A DNA stretch of 64,000 nt, taken from positions 62,001 to 126,000 of the forward strand of contig NZ_CAJHCQ010000018.1 of the NCBI RefSeq assembly GCF_904848665.1, in the 5' to 3' direction. The position numbers were made by a program, and so were the translations under genes. The DNA is from Paraburkholderia hiiakae (GTDB lineage: Bacteria; Pseudomonadota; Gammaproteobacteria; Burkholderiales; Burkholderiaceae). Shown piece after piece: positions 17,601-26,424 of this stretch (the first letter of the stretch is position 1; each line of letters starts with the position of its first letter). The notes beneath the pieces are model-generated. The model was not told the origin of the DNA and searched no databases. It saw only the letters and a list, made by a program, of their open reading frames with translations.

Positions 17601-18527
17601 TCATCCGTGTCGTGCGTCCGTGCGCACCGTGGCGAGCGCGCGCTGCTTGCGCAGGTTCTCCGTGGTTTCGCCGCCGCCGTCCGCGCGCCAGCCCGGCGGC
17701 AGGAACACATAGCGCACGGCGGTCCAGATGTTCTTCGCCGTCACCACGTCGCGTGCGAGCGTCGCCCAGTGTTCGAGTTCGACGACGAACGGATTGCGCG
17801 AGCGCACGGGCGTAACGAGGCCGTAGCGGCACGGCTCTTCGGCGCGCTCTTGCACATACGTGCCGAACAGGCGATCGAAAACGATCAGGACTCCGCCATA
17901 GTTCGCATCGAGGTAATCGACGTTCGAAGCATGGTGCACGCGATGGTTCGACGGCGTGTTGAACAGGTACTCGAGCCAGCCGAGCTTCGGAATCCACGTG
18001 TTGTGCAGCCAGAACTGATAGAGCAGGTTCAACGAGAGAATGGCGATCACGACTTCGGGGCGCACGCCGAGCCACACGAGCGGCGTGAAGAACATGGCCG
18101 GGCCGGTGAGCTTGCCGGTCCACCCCAGCCGGTACGCCGAAGAGAGCGTCAACTGATTCGGCGAATGGTGCACGGCGTGCGTCGCCCAGAAGAAGCGGAT
18201 GCGGTGCGACGCGCGGTGATACCAGTAATAGCAGAACTCCTGACCGATGAAGACCAGCAGCACGAGCGCAACGGTGTCGATATTCAGTGTAAAGAGGCGG
18301 TGCTCCCAGGCGAAGTCGAAAATAGGCGTGGCGAGCGAGAGCGGCAGGAGCGCGAAGAGCTTGCGGCCCGCGAGGTCGGCGAGCGAGAGCCAAACTTCAG
18401 ACCAATCGAAGGGGGCCTTTCCTGTTGTTTCGCAGCGCTTCCTGAAGGTGAGCACGCATGCCTCGATCAGCGAGACGGCAACGACGAACAGCGTGACATA
18501 GAACGCGAGTTTGCCTGTGGTGAGCAT
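17601..18527 (-). CDS. Sterol-desaturase / fatty-acid-hydroxylase family membrane protein
   Basis: 308-residue integral membrane di-iron enzyme. The histidine clusters HRASH, HAVHH and HRVHH, in the order and spacing of the fatty-acid-hydroxylase superfamily, would ligate two irons. Hydrophobic segments lie at the N-terminus, before the first cluster and mid-protein. It probably hydroxylates or desaturates a lipid. I chose the ATG at 18527 (MLTTGKLAF), where the first membrane segment begins; the frame is open upstream to 18767 but encodes an Arg-rich stretch. No strong ribosome site precedes either. The SDR just downstream could act on the product (inference). Confidence 0.8.
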   Translation of the reverse strand: MLTTGKLAFYVTLFVVAVSLIEACVLTFRKRCETTGKAPFDWSEVWLSLADLAGRKLFALLPLSLATPIFDFAWEHRLFTLNIDTVALVLLVFIGQEFCYYWYHRASHRIRFFWATHAVHHSPNQLTLSSAYRLGWTGKLTGPAMFFTPLVWLGVRPEVVIAILSLNLLYQFWLHNTWIPKLGWLEYLFNTPSNHRVHHASNVDYLDANYGGVLIVFDRLFGTYVQERAEEPCRYGLVTPVRSRNPFVVELEHWATLARDVVTAKNIWTAVRYVFLPPGWRADGGGETTENLRKQRALATVRTDARHG

Positions 18528-18860
18528 GATGGATCGTGTGCAATAGGCGCGTCTTGCGCGGTGAAGAAAGACGCGTGTTGCACGGAAAAAAGCACCTGCA
18601 GCGCGTCGAATGAAGGGCACTGTAATGGCGCGCAGAGGGAAAAACCACGCGCAAAGTATGTCGGGATATGTCACGCGCGCGGCACGCGAAACACGCCGAC
18701 GCACCCGCCGCGCCGCGTGCGCGGGGCGACAGCAGCCAAGGTCTCGCGACGTGTAACACCGCGACATGGTTTATGACGCGACTTGAGCCGCGCACAACCC
18801 TATAGTTCGTTCCGCTGACACGCCACAGCGTGCCCCCGAAACGAACCGCAAGGACCTCTG
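18528..18860. other. Divergent intergenic region, 333 bases
   Basis: Separates the leftward hydroxylase gene from the rightward secreted-protein gene. A TATAGT at about 18801 lacks a properly spaced -35. No RNA gene, ORF of coding character or significant repeat was seen. Confidence 0.5.
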
Positions 18861-19862
18861 ATGAAAACGCTCCCCCTCGTCGTCGCCGCGATCATTGGCT
18901 TCGCCAGCGCCCCCGCCTTCGCCGGCTGGTCCGGCCACGGCACGGCGTACACGCCCCACGGCACGTACAACGGCGCGCACTACGGGTCCTGCGGCGGCGG
19001 CACCTGCTCGCACGCGGGCGGCGTGGCCGGTCCCTGGGGCGGCGTCGCCACCAACAGCGGCTCCGTTACCCGCACCGCGCCTGGGCAGTTCAGCAACAGC
19101 GGCACGGCCTACGGTCCGAACGGCCGCTCGGTCCAGCATTCGGGCGACACGAGCTGCGCGAACGGCACCTGCGCGCACACCGGCTCGCTCGACGGCTCGG
19201 ATGGCCGCAGCGCGAGCACCTCGGGAAGCGTGACGCGCACGGCGCCGGGCCAGTACTCGTCGACGGGCACGGTCACGACGGGCAACGGCAACAGCTACGG
19301 GCACTCGGCATCCACCTCCTGCGCGGGCAGCACGTGCAATCGCTCGGGCACCGTCACCGGCACGCAGGGCGGCAGCGTCTACCACGCCGGCAGCGCCACG
19401 GGCGTCGGCACCGGCGTGGTGACGACGAGCGGCGGCACGACCGTCGTCCACGGCGGCACGGTGGCCACGGGCGGCACGACGGTGGTGCATGGCAGCACCG
19501 TCACGACGGCGGGAGCGACGGTTGCCGTCGTGGGCGCCCCGGCTCCCGCGCCCGTGCCGGTTGTCGTGACGACGCCGCCGCCCACCACTACGGTGTACGT
19601 CGCTGCGCCGCCGCCCGCGCCCAAGACGGTGGTGGTCGCGCCGGCGCCTGTACCGCAGACGGTTTATGTCGCGCCTGCCGCACCGAAGACCGTCTATGTC
19701 GCGCCGGCCGCACCGAAGGTCGTGTACGTGGCCCCGCCGGCACCCAAAGTCGTCTACGTAGGCCAGCCGGTGCCGCGCGCCGTCTACATCGCGCCGCGCC
19801 CCGCAGTGTGGATTCCCGGCCACTGGATCGGCCGCGTCTGGGTGCCCGCCCACTGGGCCTGA
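18861..19862 (+). CDS. Secreted repeat protein with CxxxxC units and C-terminal YxWxGxHW-like motif
   Basis: 333 residues with a clear Sec signal (cleavage after APAFA). The N-terminal half has three units built on a paired cysteine: GSCGGGTCSHAGG, TSCANGTCAHTG and TSCAGSTCNRSG. Two near-identical blocks, SGSVTRTAPGQFSNSG and SGSVTRTAPGQYSSTG, lie between them. The middle is Thr/Val/Gly-rich, followed by four to six VYVAPAAPK-type repeats and the terminal WIPGHWIGRVWVPAHW, as in many Burkholderiaceae cell-surface proteins. It is probably extracellular or surface-associated, with disulfides within each unit (inference). Start supported by AAGGACC. Function unknown. Confidence 0.75.
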   Translation: MKTLPLVVAAIIGFASAPAFAGWSGHGTAYTPHGTYNGAHYGSCGGGTCSHAGGVAGPWGGVATNSGSVTRTAPGQFSNSGTAYGPNGRSVQHSGDTSCANGTCAHTGSLDGSDGRSASTSGSVTRTAPGQYSSTGTVTTGNGNSYGHSASTSCAGSTCNRSGTVTGTQGGSVYHAGSATGVGTGVVTTSGGTTVVHGGTVATGGTTVVHGSTVTTAGATVAVVGAPAPAPVPVVVTTPPPTTTVYVAAPPPAPKTVVVAPAPVPQTVYVAPAAPKTVYVAPAAPKVVYVAPPAPKVVYVGQPVPRAVYIAPRPAVWIPGHWIGRVWVPAHWA

Positions 19863-19871
19863 ATCACCAAA

Positions 19872-19913
19872 GGCGGCTGCGCGTTCGCTTGACCGGCAGC
19901 CGCCCTTCATTTC
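19872..19913 (+). terminator. Hairpin terminator after the secreted repeat protein
   Basis: Perfect nine-base arms GGCGGCTGC (19872-19880) and GCAGCCGCC (19896-19904) are followed by CTTCATTTC. It lies nine bases past the stop codon; the tail is only moderately T-rich. Confidence 0.55.
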
Positions 19914-19976
19914 ACCCGCCTCATTCGCTTGATCAACCGGCCGGCAGGCTACGTCGGCCACCTCACGGAGAACACC

Positions 19977-20303
19977 ATGAAGAAGATGATCGCTGCCCTC
20001 GTTTTGTGTATCGTTTCAGCAGCGGTTTGCGTGCCGGCATCTGCTCAGGCCTTGCCAGGCGGTTCAGGCGCGACGAACAGCGCCACAACCGGCGACGCGC
20101 GCGTCGAACGCATGATGGCGCAGTTGCAAGAGCGCTTCGCCGCCGCGAACACGACGCACGACGGCAAGCTCACGCGCGAGCAGGCGCAGGCGGCCATGCC
20201 GAGGGTCGCGCAGCACTTCGACGAAATCGACGCGCAAAAGGCCGGCTTCATCACCCTCGCGCAGATCGAGGACTTCATGCGAGCGCGCGCAGCAGCCCGA
20301 TGA
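19977..20303 (+). CDS. Small exported EF-hand-like protein
   Basis: 108 residues with a Sec signal peptide (cleavage after PASAQA or nearby). The mature part has a helix-loop-helix pair: NTTHDGKLTREQ and DAQKAGFITLAQ. Only some calcium-ligand positions are acidic, so binding may be weak. Start ATG at 19977 after CGGAG; an upstream in-frame ATG at 19929 would precede the signal. It is only 16 bases before the response regulator gene, so it is probably in the same transcript and could be a periplasmic partner of the sensor (inference). Confidence 0.75.
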   Translation: MKKMIAALVLCIVSAAVCVPASAQALPGGSGATNSATTGDARVERMMAQLQERFAAANTTHDGKLTREQAQAAMPRVAQHFDEIDAQKAGFITLAQIEDFMRARAAAR

Positions 20304-20319
20304 ACGCCGGAGGCGTCAC

Positions 20320-21033
20320 ATGGAGCAGGCAAACAGGATCATCGTGCTCGACGACGAAGCCGAACTGCGCAACATGCTGCAGCGCTTTCTCGCGAGCCAG
20401 GGTTTCGAGGTGCGCGCCGTCGCCGACGGCAAGCGCCTCGACCGTCTGCTCCAGCGCGAGCCCTATGACCTGCTCGTGCTCGATCTCATGATGGAGCCCG
20501 AAGACGGCCTCACGGTCTGCCGCCGCCTGCGCGCCGAGGGCCAGACGCTGCCGATCCTCATGCTCACCGCGAAGGGCGACGCCGCCGACAAGGTGATCGG
20601 CCTCGAAACGGGCGCCGACGACTACCTCGCCAAGCCGTTCCTTCCCGACGAACTGGTTGCGCGCATTCGCGCACTGCTGCGCCGCCAGAAGATGGCCTCG
20701 GGCGAACCCACGGTCACCTCGCAAATGCTGCGCTTCGGCGACTTTCAGTTCGACGTTGGCAAACAAACGCTCTTCCGCGACGGCACGCCCGTCGAAGTCC
20801 ACTCGGCGCAGATGCTGCTGCTCCACGCGCTCGGCTCGTCGCCGAACCGCGCAGTGAGCCGCGAGAATCTGCTCGCCCGCGCACGCGGGCGAGACCACAA
20901 CGCGCTCGACCGCAGCGTGGACGTGCAGATCCTGCGCCTGCGCCAGATCGTCGAGGACGATCCCGCCAAACCGCGCTTCATCAAGACCGTCTGGGGCATC
21001 GGCTACATGCTGGTGGCCGGCGTCGAATCGTAA
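20320..21033 (+). CDS. OmpR-family response regulator
   Basis: 237-residue two-domain regulator. The receiver has the acidic pocket Asp11-Asp12, phosphoacceptor Asp55 (LLVLDLMM), Thr83 and Lys105 in YLAKPF. The C-terminal winged helix is of the OmpR/PhoB type (about 135-232, ending in KPRFIKTVWGIGYML). Its stop codon overlaps the kinase start by one base, so kinase and regulator are coupled. OmpR/EnvZ-like in architecture; the stimulus is unknown. Confidence 0.92.
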   Translation: MEQANRIIVLDDEAELRNMLQRFLASQGFEVRAVADGKRLDRLLQREPYDLLVLDLMMEPEDGLTVCRRLRAEGQTLPILMLTAKGDAADKVIGLETGADDYLAKPFLPDELVARIRALLRRQKMASGEPTVTSQMLRFGDFQFDVGKQTLFRDGTPVEVHSAQMLLLHALGSSPNRAVSRENLLARARGRDHNALDRSVDVQILRLRQIVEDDPAKPRFIKTVWGIGYMLVAGVES

Positions 21034-22430
21034 TGCGCCTGCGGCTGCCGCGCTCGCTGCTCTCGCGCAACATCGCGCTGCTGGTGGCGCTCGTCGCGCT
21101 TTCGCAAATCTGCTCGCTCGCCGTGCTTCTGCACTTCGTGCAGCGCCCGCGCATCGAGCGCGCGTCGATCATCTTCGCCGATTACGTGAAGCTGCTCGAC
21201 ACCACGCTCGCGTCCATGCCGCCCGATGAAGGGCGCGCGGCGGCCGCCCGACTCGAGACGCGCAATACGGCGCCGCCGCAAGCGCCTGCCGAGACGCATC
21301 CGAGCCTCATAGACTTTTTCCGCACCTGGCAGCGCGATGTGTTCGTCGAAGCGCTGCAACGGCATCTGCCGCCCGACCTGCTGGTGCGCTGGGACGCGAG
21401 CCACGACGAGGCCGAACCCGCGGCGGATGGCGAAGCCGCGCAGGAACGTCTATGGATCCGCATTCACGCGGCGGGCGAACCGATATGGGTGGCGCTTCCC
21501 ATGACGGCGGACGCGCGGGCGAGCGGGATCACCACGGCGTTGATCCTCTCCGCCGCGCTTGCGCTGCTCGCGGCGCTCACCGGCTACCTGTTGCAGCGCC
21601 ACCTCAACCGGCCGCTGCGCAAACTCGCGCGCGCGGCGCGGCGCGTGAGCGCTGGCGAAACGCCACCGCCGCTGCCAACGAACGGCCCGACCGAAATCGC
21701 GCAAGTCAGCCTCGCCTTCAACCAGATGACCGATGCGCTGAAGCAGGCCGAGGCCACGCGCGCGCTGATGCTAGCCGGCGTGTCGCACGACATCCGCACG
21801 CCGCTCACGAAACTGCGCCTCGCGATTGCGATGGCATTGCCGCGCGGCAGCAACGACGCGCTGGTGGCCTCGTCCGAGAGCTATCTGGACCAGATCGACA
21901 CGATCCTCCAGCAGTTCATGGACTACGCGGGCAGCGGCGAGCGAGAAACACCCCAACCGGGCGACCTCAACGCGCTCGCTGGACAGCTCGTTGCCGACTT
22001 CGCGGGGCTCGGCCATGAGTTCGACTTCGAAGAAGGGCAGCTGCCGGTGTTCGCGTTCCGGCCCATCGCCGTTATGCGTCTGCTGATGAATCTCATGCAG
22101 AACGCCGTGAACTATGGGCGCACAGGTCTGACGATTCGCACCTGGCGCGACGGCGACACCGCCTGCGTGATCGTTGCCGATCGCGGCAACGGCATCCGCG
22201 CCGAAGAGCTGGAGCGCCTCAAATCCCCCTTCAGCCGCGGCGCGAACGCCCGCACGCATTCGGGCGGCTCGGGCCTGGGCCTTGCCATCGTCGAACGGAT
22301 CGCGCGGCTGCACGGCGGCTCGCTCACTTTCCGCGACCGCGAAGGCGGCGGCCTCGAAGCCGTCGTGCGCCTGCCGCTGAACCGTCCCCCAGCAGGCCAG
22401 AACGGCGCGCCGCACACCCCGCGCGCATGA
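21033..22430 (+). CDS. EnvZ-like sensor histidine kinase
   Basis: 465 residues: membrane segment 1 near residues 12-32, a periplasmic loop of about 130 residues, membrane segment 2 near 165-190, a HAMP linker, a dimerisation domain with phosphoacceptor His252 in GVSHDIRTPLTKL, and an ATPase domain with N box LMNLMQNAVNYG, G1 VADRGNGI and G2 GGSGLGLAIV. It should phosphorylate the regulator encoded just before it, whose stop codon it overlaps. The sensed signal is unknown; the preceding exported EF-hand-like protein makes a periplasmic calcium or protein ligand conceivable. Confidence 0.92.
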   Translation: MRLRLPRSLLSRNIALLVALVALSQICSLAVLLHFVQRPRIERASIIFADYVKLLDTTLASMPPDEGRAAAARLETRNTAPPQAPAETHPSLIDFFRTWQRDVFVEALQRHLPPDLLVRWDASHDEAEPAADGEAAQERLWIRIHAAGEPIWVALPMTADARASGITTALILSAALALLAALTGYLLQRHLNRPLRKLARAARRVSAGETPPPLPTNGPTEIAQVSLAFNQMTDALKQAEATRALMLAGVSHDIRTPLTKLRLAIAMALPRGSNDALVASSESYLDQIDTILQQFMDYAGSGERETPQPGDLNALAGQLVADFAGLGHEFDFEEGQLPVFAFRPIAVMRLLMNLMQNAVNYGRTGLTIRTWRDGDTACVIVADRGNGIRAEELERLKSPFSRGANARTHSGGSGLGLAIVERIARLHGGSLTFRDREGGGLEAVVRLPLNRPPAGQNGAPHTPRA

Positions 22431-22618
22431 CATGACTCGACATAATTTGCGCGTGGATTTCGCGCGCCCTTCCCCCCATACTTGCGCCTGAGCCTGAGCA
22501 ACGGAACGCAGCAAACCGGAGCCCAGACGCCGAAGCACCAAGGTCGATAGTTCGCCATCCTGAATGATTTGCGAGTATCGGCAGACACGAGACACTCTTT
22601 CAGGCAAAGGACATCGAC

Positions 22619-23386
22619 ATGCAATCGCTCATCAACTTCCTCGTCAACAAGGCCAAACGCGTCGCGGGCGCTACGTTCCTCGCGGGCGCACTCTTTGCGA
22701 GCGGCTGCGCATCGGCCGCGCCCGTCGTGCAAACGAACGGGCCGCTTCCGCAACAGCACGCCGACGTCGTCTACGTCTACACGTTCGACGCCGCCGCCGA
22801 ACAGGTGCAACTGGACAGCACCGGCATGCTGCACAAGCTCAAGACGATGGCGAGCGGCGAGTCGTCGGCGCAGCAGCAACAGCAGGCCGCGCTACAAACG
22901 CGCGAACATCTCGCCGATCAACTCGTGACCGAACTTCAGAAAATGGGTCTACCCGCCGTGCGCATGGACGGCCCGGTACCGGCCGGTCGCAACGCGCTGA
23001 TCGTGGAAGGCCGCATCGACACGATGGACGCGGGAAGCAGCCGCCGCCGCATGCTGATCGGTCTCGGCGCGGGCAAGAGCGAAGTGGGCGCGACGATCGC
23101 CGTGCTGTTCCAGCCGGCCAACGGCGGCGAGCCGCAGCCGCTCCTGAGCTTCCAGACGAAGGCGGATAGCGGCCATATGCCCGGCATGGCCGAAACGGCG
23201 GGCGTGGGCGCGGCGGCCGGCCACGTCGCGACGGCGGCGGTGGTGGGCGGCGGTTTGCACGGCGCATCGGAGGCGAAGCGCGACACGCTCTCGTCGGATG
23301 CCGGCAAGCTGGCTCGCTCGATCGCGAAAGAAGTCGCGCAGATCAGCACGCAGAACGGCTGGATGGCAACGACGACGAAGAGCTAA
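22619..23386 (+). CDS. DUF4410-type exported protein
   Basis: 255 residues with a hydrophobic signal ending ALFASGCASA, so a lipoprotein with Cys30 is likely. The body (HADVVYVYTFDAAAEQVQL onward) fits DUF4410: an alternating beta-strand and helix domain, with a glycine/alanine-rich helix near the C-terminus (about 193-220). Function is unknown; proteins of this family are outer-membrane or periplasmic. AAGGAC precedes the ATG. A strong terminator follows. Confidence 0.75.
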   Translation: MQSLINFLVNKAKRVAGATFLAGALFASGCASAAPVVQTNGPLPQQHADVVYVYTFDAAAEQVQLDSTGMLHKLKTMASGESSAQQQQQAALQTREHLADQLVTELQKMGLPAVRMDGPVPAGRNALIVEGRIDTMDAGSSRRRMLIGLGAGKSEVGATIAVLFQPANGGEPQPLLSFQTKADSGHMPGMAETAGVGAAAGHVATAAVVGGGLHGASEAKRDTLSSDAGKLARSIAKEVAQISTQNGWMATTTKS

Positions 23387-23425
23387 TACGGGGGAAGCGC
23401 GCAGCGCGAGGGTTCACGCCCTTTC

Positions 23426-23458
23426 CGGCGACGGTTCGCTACCGCCGCCGCTTTTTTT
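23426..23458 (+). terminator. Strong intrinsic terminator
   Basis: Arms CGGCGACGGT (23426-23435) and ACCGCCGCCG (23441-23450) pair with one G-A mismatch around the loop TCGCT, followed by C and seven T. It ends the DUF4410 transcript just before the converging lactate dehydrogenase gene. Confidence 0.85.
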
Positions 23459-23460
23459 GT

Positions 23461-25185
23461 TTACTGCGCCTGCGGCGCTCGATAATGCGCGAACTTCGAC
23501 GTGTGGCCGATACCCGGATTGAAGCAGTTGCACGGATCGAGATTTTCGTAAAACGACTTCAGCGCAGGCTTCGCATCGTAAAGGTGGCCGACGTTGTGCT
23601 CAGCGGGGTATTCGGCGCCACGCGCGTCGAGCAGCTTCCACATCTCGTGTTCCAGCGCGAGGCAATCATTGCCCTTGCGAACGATGTAGTCCTGGTGAAA
23701 CACGTGGCAAAGGAAGTGCCCGTAGTAGAGCTTGATCGCAATGGGCTTTTCCACCGCCTCGGGCAAACGCTCGAACCAGTCGCGATCGTTGCGCCGAAGC
23801 GCAATATCGAGCGCGACGATGTCCTCCACTTCGTCGCCATGCACCGCGCGATAGCGCACCGCCGCGCCCGCCGCCGCGAAACGATGGAGAAACGCCTTGC
23901 TGCCCTCTTCGTCGGTACATTCGAAAAAATCGCCGCTCACCATGCCGAAAAACGCGCTCAGGTAAGCGCGCGTTTCGTCCACCATATCGGCCGATACCTT
24001 GAGCATCAAATGATGCTCGTAGCGCTGCCGGTAGTCCTTGAGCCGTGCGGGCAGATGGGCCGGAAAGCAGTGGCTCGCGGCCTGCGCCACGCGGTCGGTG
24101 AAATGCGCGGGAAAGAACGGCAGCCGCTCGAAAAACGCGTCGCAGCGGCTCTTGAAGGCGAACAGCGCGGGCAAGCGCTGCGTGCCGAGATGCTGGATCA
24201 AGAGGAACATGTCCTTGCCGTAGCGCTCGGCAATATCGAAAGCGTCTCGATGCAAGTATTCGCCCGCAATAGGCAGCTTCGAGAACTTGCCGAGTATGTC
24301 GCGGCGCAGATCGGTCAATTCGCCCGTCTCGTTCGTGCCGATGTAAAACACCTTCGCGCCCCGCTCGATGGGAAACGTGTCGAGGCGCACCGCGAACACC
24401 ATCACCTTGCCAGCCGACCCCGCCGCTTCGTGCAGACGCAGCGGGTCGGCGTTGTAGCGCGCGGGCGTGTGGGCTTCGATGTCGCGCACGTGATCCGCGT
24501 AATCATGGTCGGAAGCCGCGCCCGCACCGTGCAGGATATCGGCTTCGGGCAACTCGCCGCGATCGAGGCGGCCGAGCACGTCTTCCGGCGTCTCGCCAAG
24601 CCGGATGCCCAGATGATTCACGAGCGCAAGACGCCCCGCCGCATCCACCTGCGCAAACACGGCCATTTCCGTATAGGCCGGACCGCGCCGCACGAGCGAG
24701 CCGCCCGAGTTGTTGCACACGCCACCGATGACTGAAGCGCCCAGGCATGAAGAGCCGATAACCGAATGCGGCTCGCGCCCGAGTGGCTTGAGCGTCTGCT
24801 CCAGCTGATCGAGCGTCGAGCCCGGCAGGCAGACCACCTGCTTGCCGCCGTCGATCACATAGACCTTGCGCATGCGCGTCATGCTCACGATCACGACCTC
24901 GCGGTCGTAGTCGTCGCCGTCGGGCGTGGAGCCGCCCGTGAGGCCCGTGTTCGAAGCCTGCGAGATGACGATCGCATTCGCGGCAACGCAAGCCTCTAGC
25001 ACCCGCCACTGCTCGACGAGCGTGCCGGGCCGCACGACCGCCGCCACGCTCCCCTCGCCGAAGCGAAAACCCTTGCGATAACGCCGCGTGGCCTCGTCGC
25101 CGGTTAGCACGTGCTGGCGGCCGACGACGGCTCGCAAGGACGCGACCAGCGGCTCGCGCCCGGCGCTCCGGTTCGTGGTGGACAT
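23461..25185 (-). CDS. dld: Quinone-dependent D-lactate dehydrogenase
   Basis: 574 residues (E. coli Dld has 571). It oxidises D-lactate to pyruvate at the inner face of the cytoplasmic membrane, passing electrons to quinone. The FAD-binding PCMH domain has SQASNTGLTGGSTPDG and IGGVCNNSGGSLVRRGPAYTE, and the membrane-binding and cap domains follow. The C-terminal EHNVGHLYDAKPALKSFY and DPCNCFNPGIGHTSK blocks are characteristic. ATG 25185 follows GGAGCC; the frame extends to 25257 without a better start. The LysR regulator just upstream on the same strand may control it. Confidence 0.9.
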   Translation of the reverse strand: MSTTNRSAGREPLVASLRAVVGRQHVLTGDEATRRYRKGFRFGEGSVAAVVRPGTLVEQWRVLEACVAANAIVISQASNTGLTGGSTPDGDDYDREVVIVSMTRMRKVYVIDGGKQVVCLPGSTLDQLEQTLKPLGREPHSVIGSSCLGASVIGGVCNNSGGSLVRRGPAYTEMAVFAQVDAAGRLALVNHLGIRLGETPEDVLGRLDRGELPEADILHGAGAASDHDYADHVRDIEAHTPARYNADPLRLHEAAGSAGKVMVFAVRLDTFPIERGAKVFYIGTNETGELTDLRRDILGKFSKLPIAGEYLHRDAFDIAERYGKDMFLLIQHLGTQRLPALFAFKSRCDAFFERLPFFPAHFTDRVAQAASHCFPAHLPARLKDYRQRYEHHLMLKVSADMVDETRAYLSAFFGMVSGDFFECTDEEGSKAFLHRFAAAGAAVRYRAVHGDEVEDIVALDIALRRNDRDWFERLPEAVEKPIAIKLYYGHFLCHVFHQDYIVRKGNDCLALEHEMWKLLDARGAEYPAEHNVGHLYDAKPALKSFYENLDPCNCFNPGIGHTSKFAHYRAPQAQ

Positions 25186-25308
25186 GCGAACGGCTCCTGC
25201 AGAAAACGATGATCGCGGAAGCATAAAACCCGCGATCCATTGCGTCCAATATCGCAATCACGCTCGATCAAGACGAAAAACATATAGATCGCCTTCCGAG
25301 CCGGCAGA

Positions 25309-26208
25309 TCAGCCCTGCGGGGCATGACGCGCCGCATCGCGCACGATGCGCACGAAGTTCTGCACCGTGGGTGCCTTTTCGCGCGGGCGGTGCACGAGTG
25401 CGATCGTCGTGTGCAGCGTGCCGCCCTTGAGATCGTGATACGTCACGCCCTTGGCCTGGATCTGACGCATCGAAGAAGGAATGAGCGTGACGCCGAAGCC
25501 CGCCGCCGCCATGTTGACCGTCGAGGAAATCTGCGGCGACTCCATGCTGATCACCGGATTGAAGCCCGCCGCGTGGCACGCGCTGATGATCGAGTCGTAG
25601 AGATCGGGGCCGATCGGGCGTGGAAACAGGATGAGCGGATCGCCCGCCAGATCGCCGAGATCGAGGCTGCGGCGGCGCGCAAGGCGATGGCGCGGCGGCA
25701 GCACAGCGAGCACGTCCTCTTCCACGAGCGCCTGCGTGGCGAGGCCGCGGCAATCGAGCGGCAGGCGCACGAACGCGGCATCTACCTTCGCCTCGCTCAC
25801 GCGTTCCAGCAACACCGAGCTGTTGCTCTCCTCGCACCCGATCACGACGCCGGGATACGCGCTGCGAAAGCGCTGCAGCACGGTCGCGACGAGCGGATGA
25901 AACACCGTGGAACCCGCGAAACCGAGCACGAGCCTCCCGGTCTCGCCACGCCCCGCGTTTTGCGCCTCCGCGAGCGCCAGATCCGCGTCGTCGATGATGC
26001 GTTGCGCGCGCTCGCGAAAGAGCCGCCCGGCTTCCGTCAACTCCACGCGCCGCGAGTGGCGGATGAAGAGCCGCGTGCCGATTTCCTTTTCGAGCTTGAG
26101 GATCTGCTGGCTGAGCGGCGGCTGCGCAATGCCGAGAAAGGCTGCCGCCTCGCTGAAATGCAGATACTCCGCGACGGCGAGAAAGTAGCGTAGTTGCCGG
26201 AATTCCAT
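25309..26208 (-). CDS. LysR-family transcriptional regulator
   Basis: 299 residues: N-terminal winged helix (MEFRQLRYFLAVAEYLHFSE, QPPLSQQILKLEKEIGTRLF) and a two-lobe effector-binding domain with CatM/BenM-like features. The effector is unknown. It is transcribed in the same direction as dld and 123 bases upstream of it, so it could regulate dld (inference). The ATG at 26208 is at the usual first residue of the helix-turn-helix; a TTG at 26229 would add seven residues. Confidence 0.88.
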   Translation of the reverse strand: MEFRQLRYFLAVAEYLHFSEAAAFLGIAQPPLSQQILKLEKEIGTRLFIRHSRRVELTEAGRLFRERAQRIIDDADLALAEAQNAGRGETGRLVLGFAGSTVFHPLVATVLQRFRSAYPGVVIGCEESNSSVLLERVSEAKVDAAFVRLPLDCRGLATQALVEEDVLAVLPPRHRLARRRSLDLGDLAGDPLILFPRPIGPDLYDSIISACHAAGFNPVISMESPQISSTVNMAAAGFGVTLIPSSMRQIQAKGVTYHDLKGGTLHTTIALVHRPREKAPTVQNFVRIVRDAARHAPQG

Positions 26209-26424
26209 ATCTTTTTCGTCTTGATGCAACCGGTGGATTGTGAACCTGCTGCGCGTGAACGTCCAATCCCGGCCGGACGACTGCGCGGGCGCATTTGTCT
26301 CCCTGCCTCATTGCTTCCCGTCAATTAGTCGCGATTTTCGGACTGGAGACTATTGAAGCGGAGTCCCTCGAAGCGCTATGAAGACTGGACCGACCTGCTG
26401 CAAGCCGTATAGAAAGGAACATAA

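Noticed and set aside
19377..19624. Leftward 81-residue frame inside the secreted repeat gene
   Set aside because: Shadow of the Thr/Val/Gly repeats; the rightward frame has a signal peptide and an AAGGACC site.
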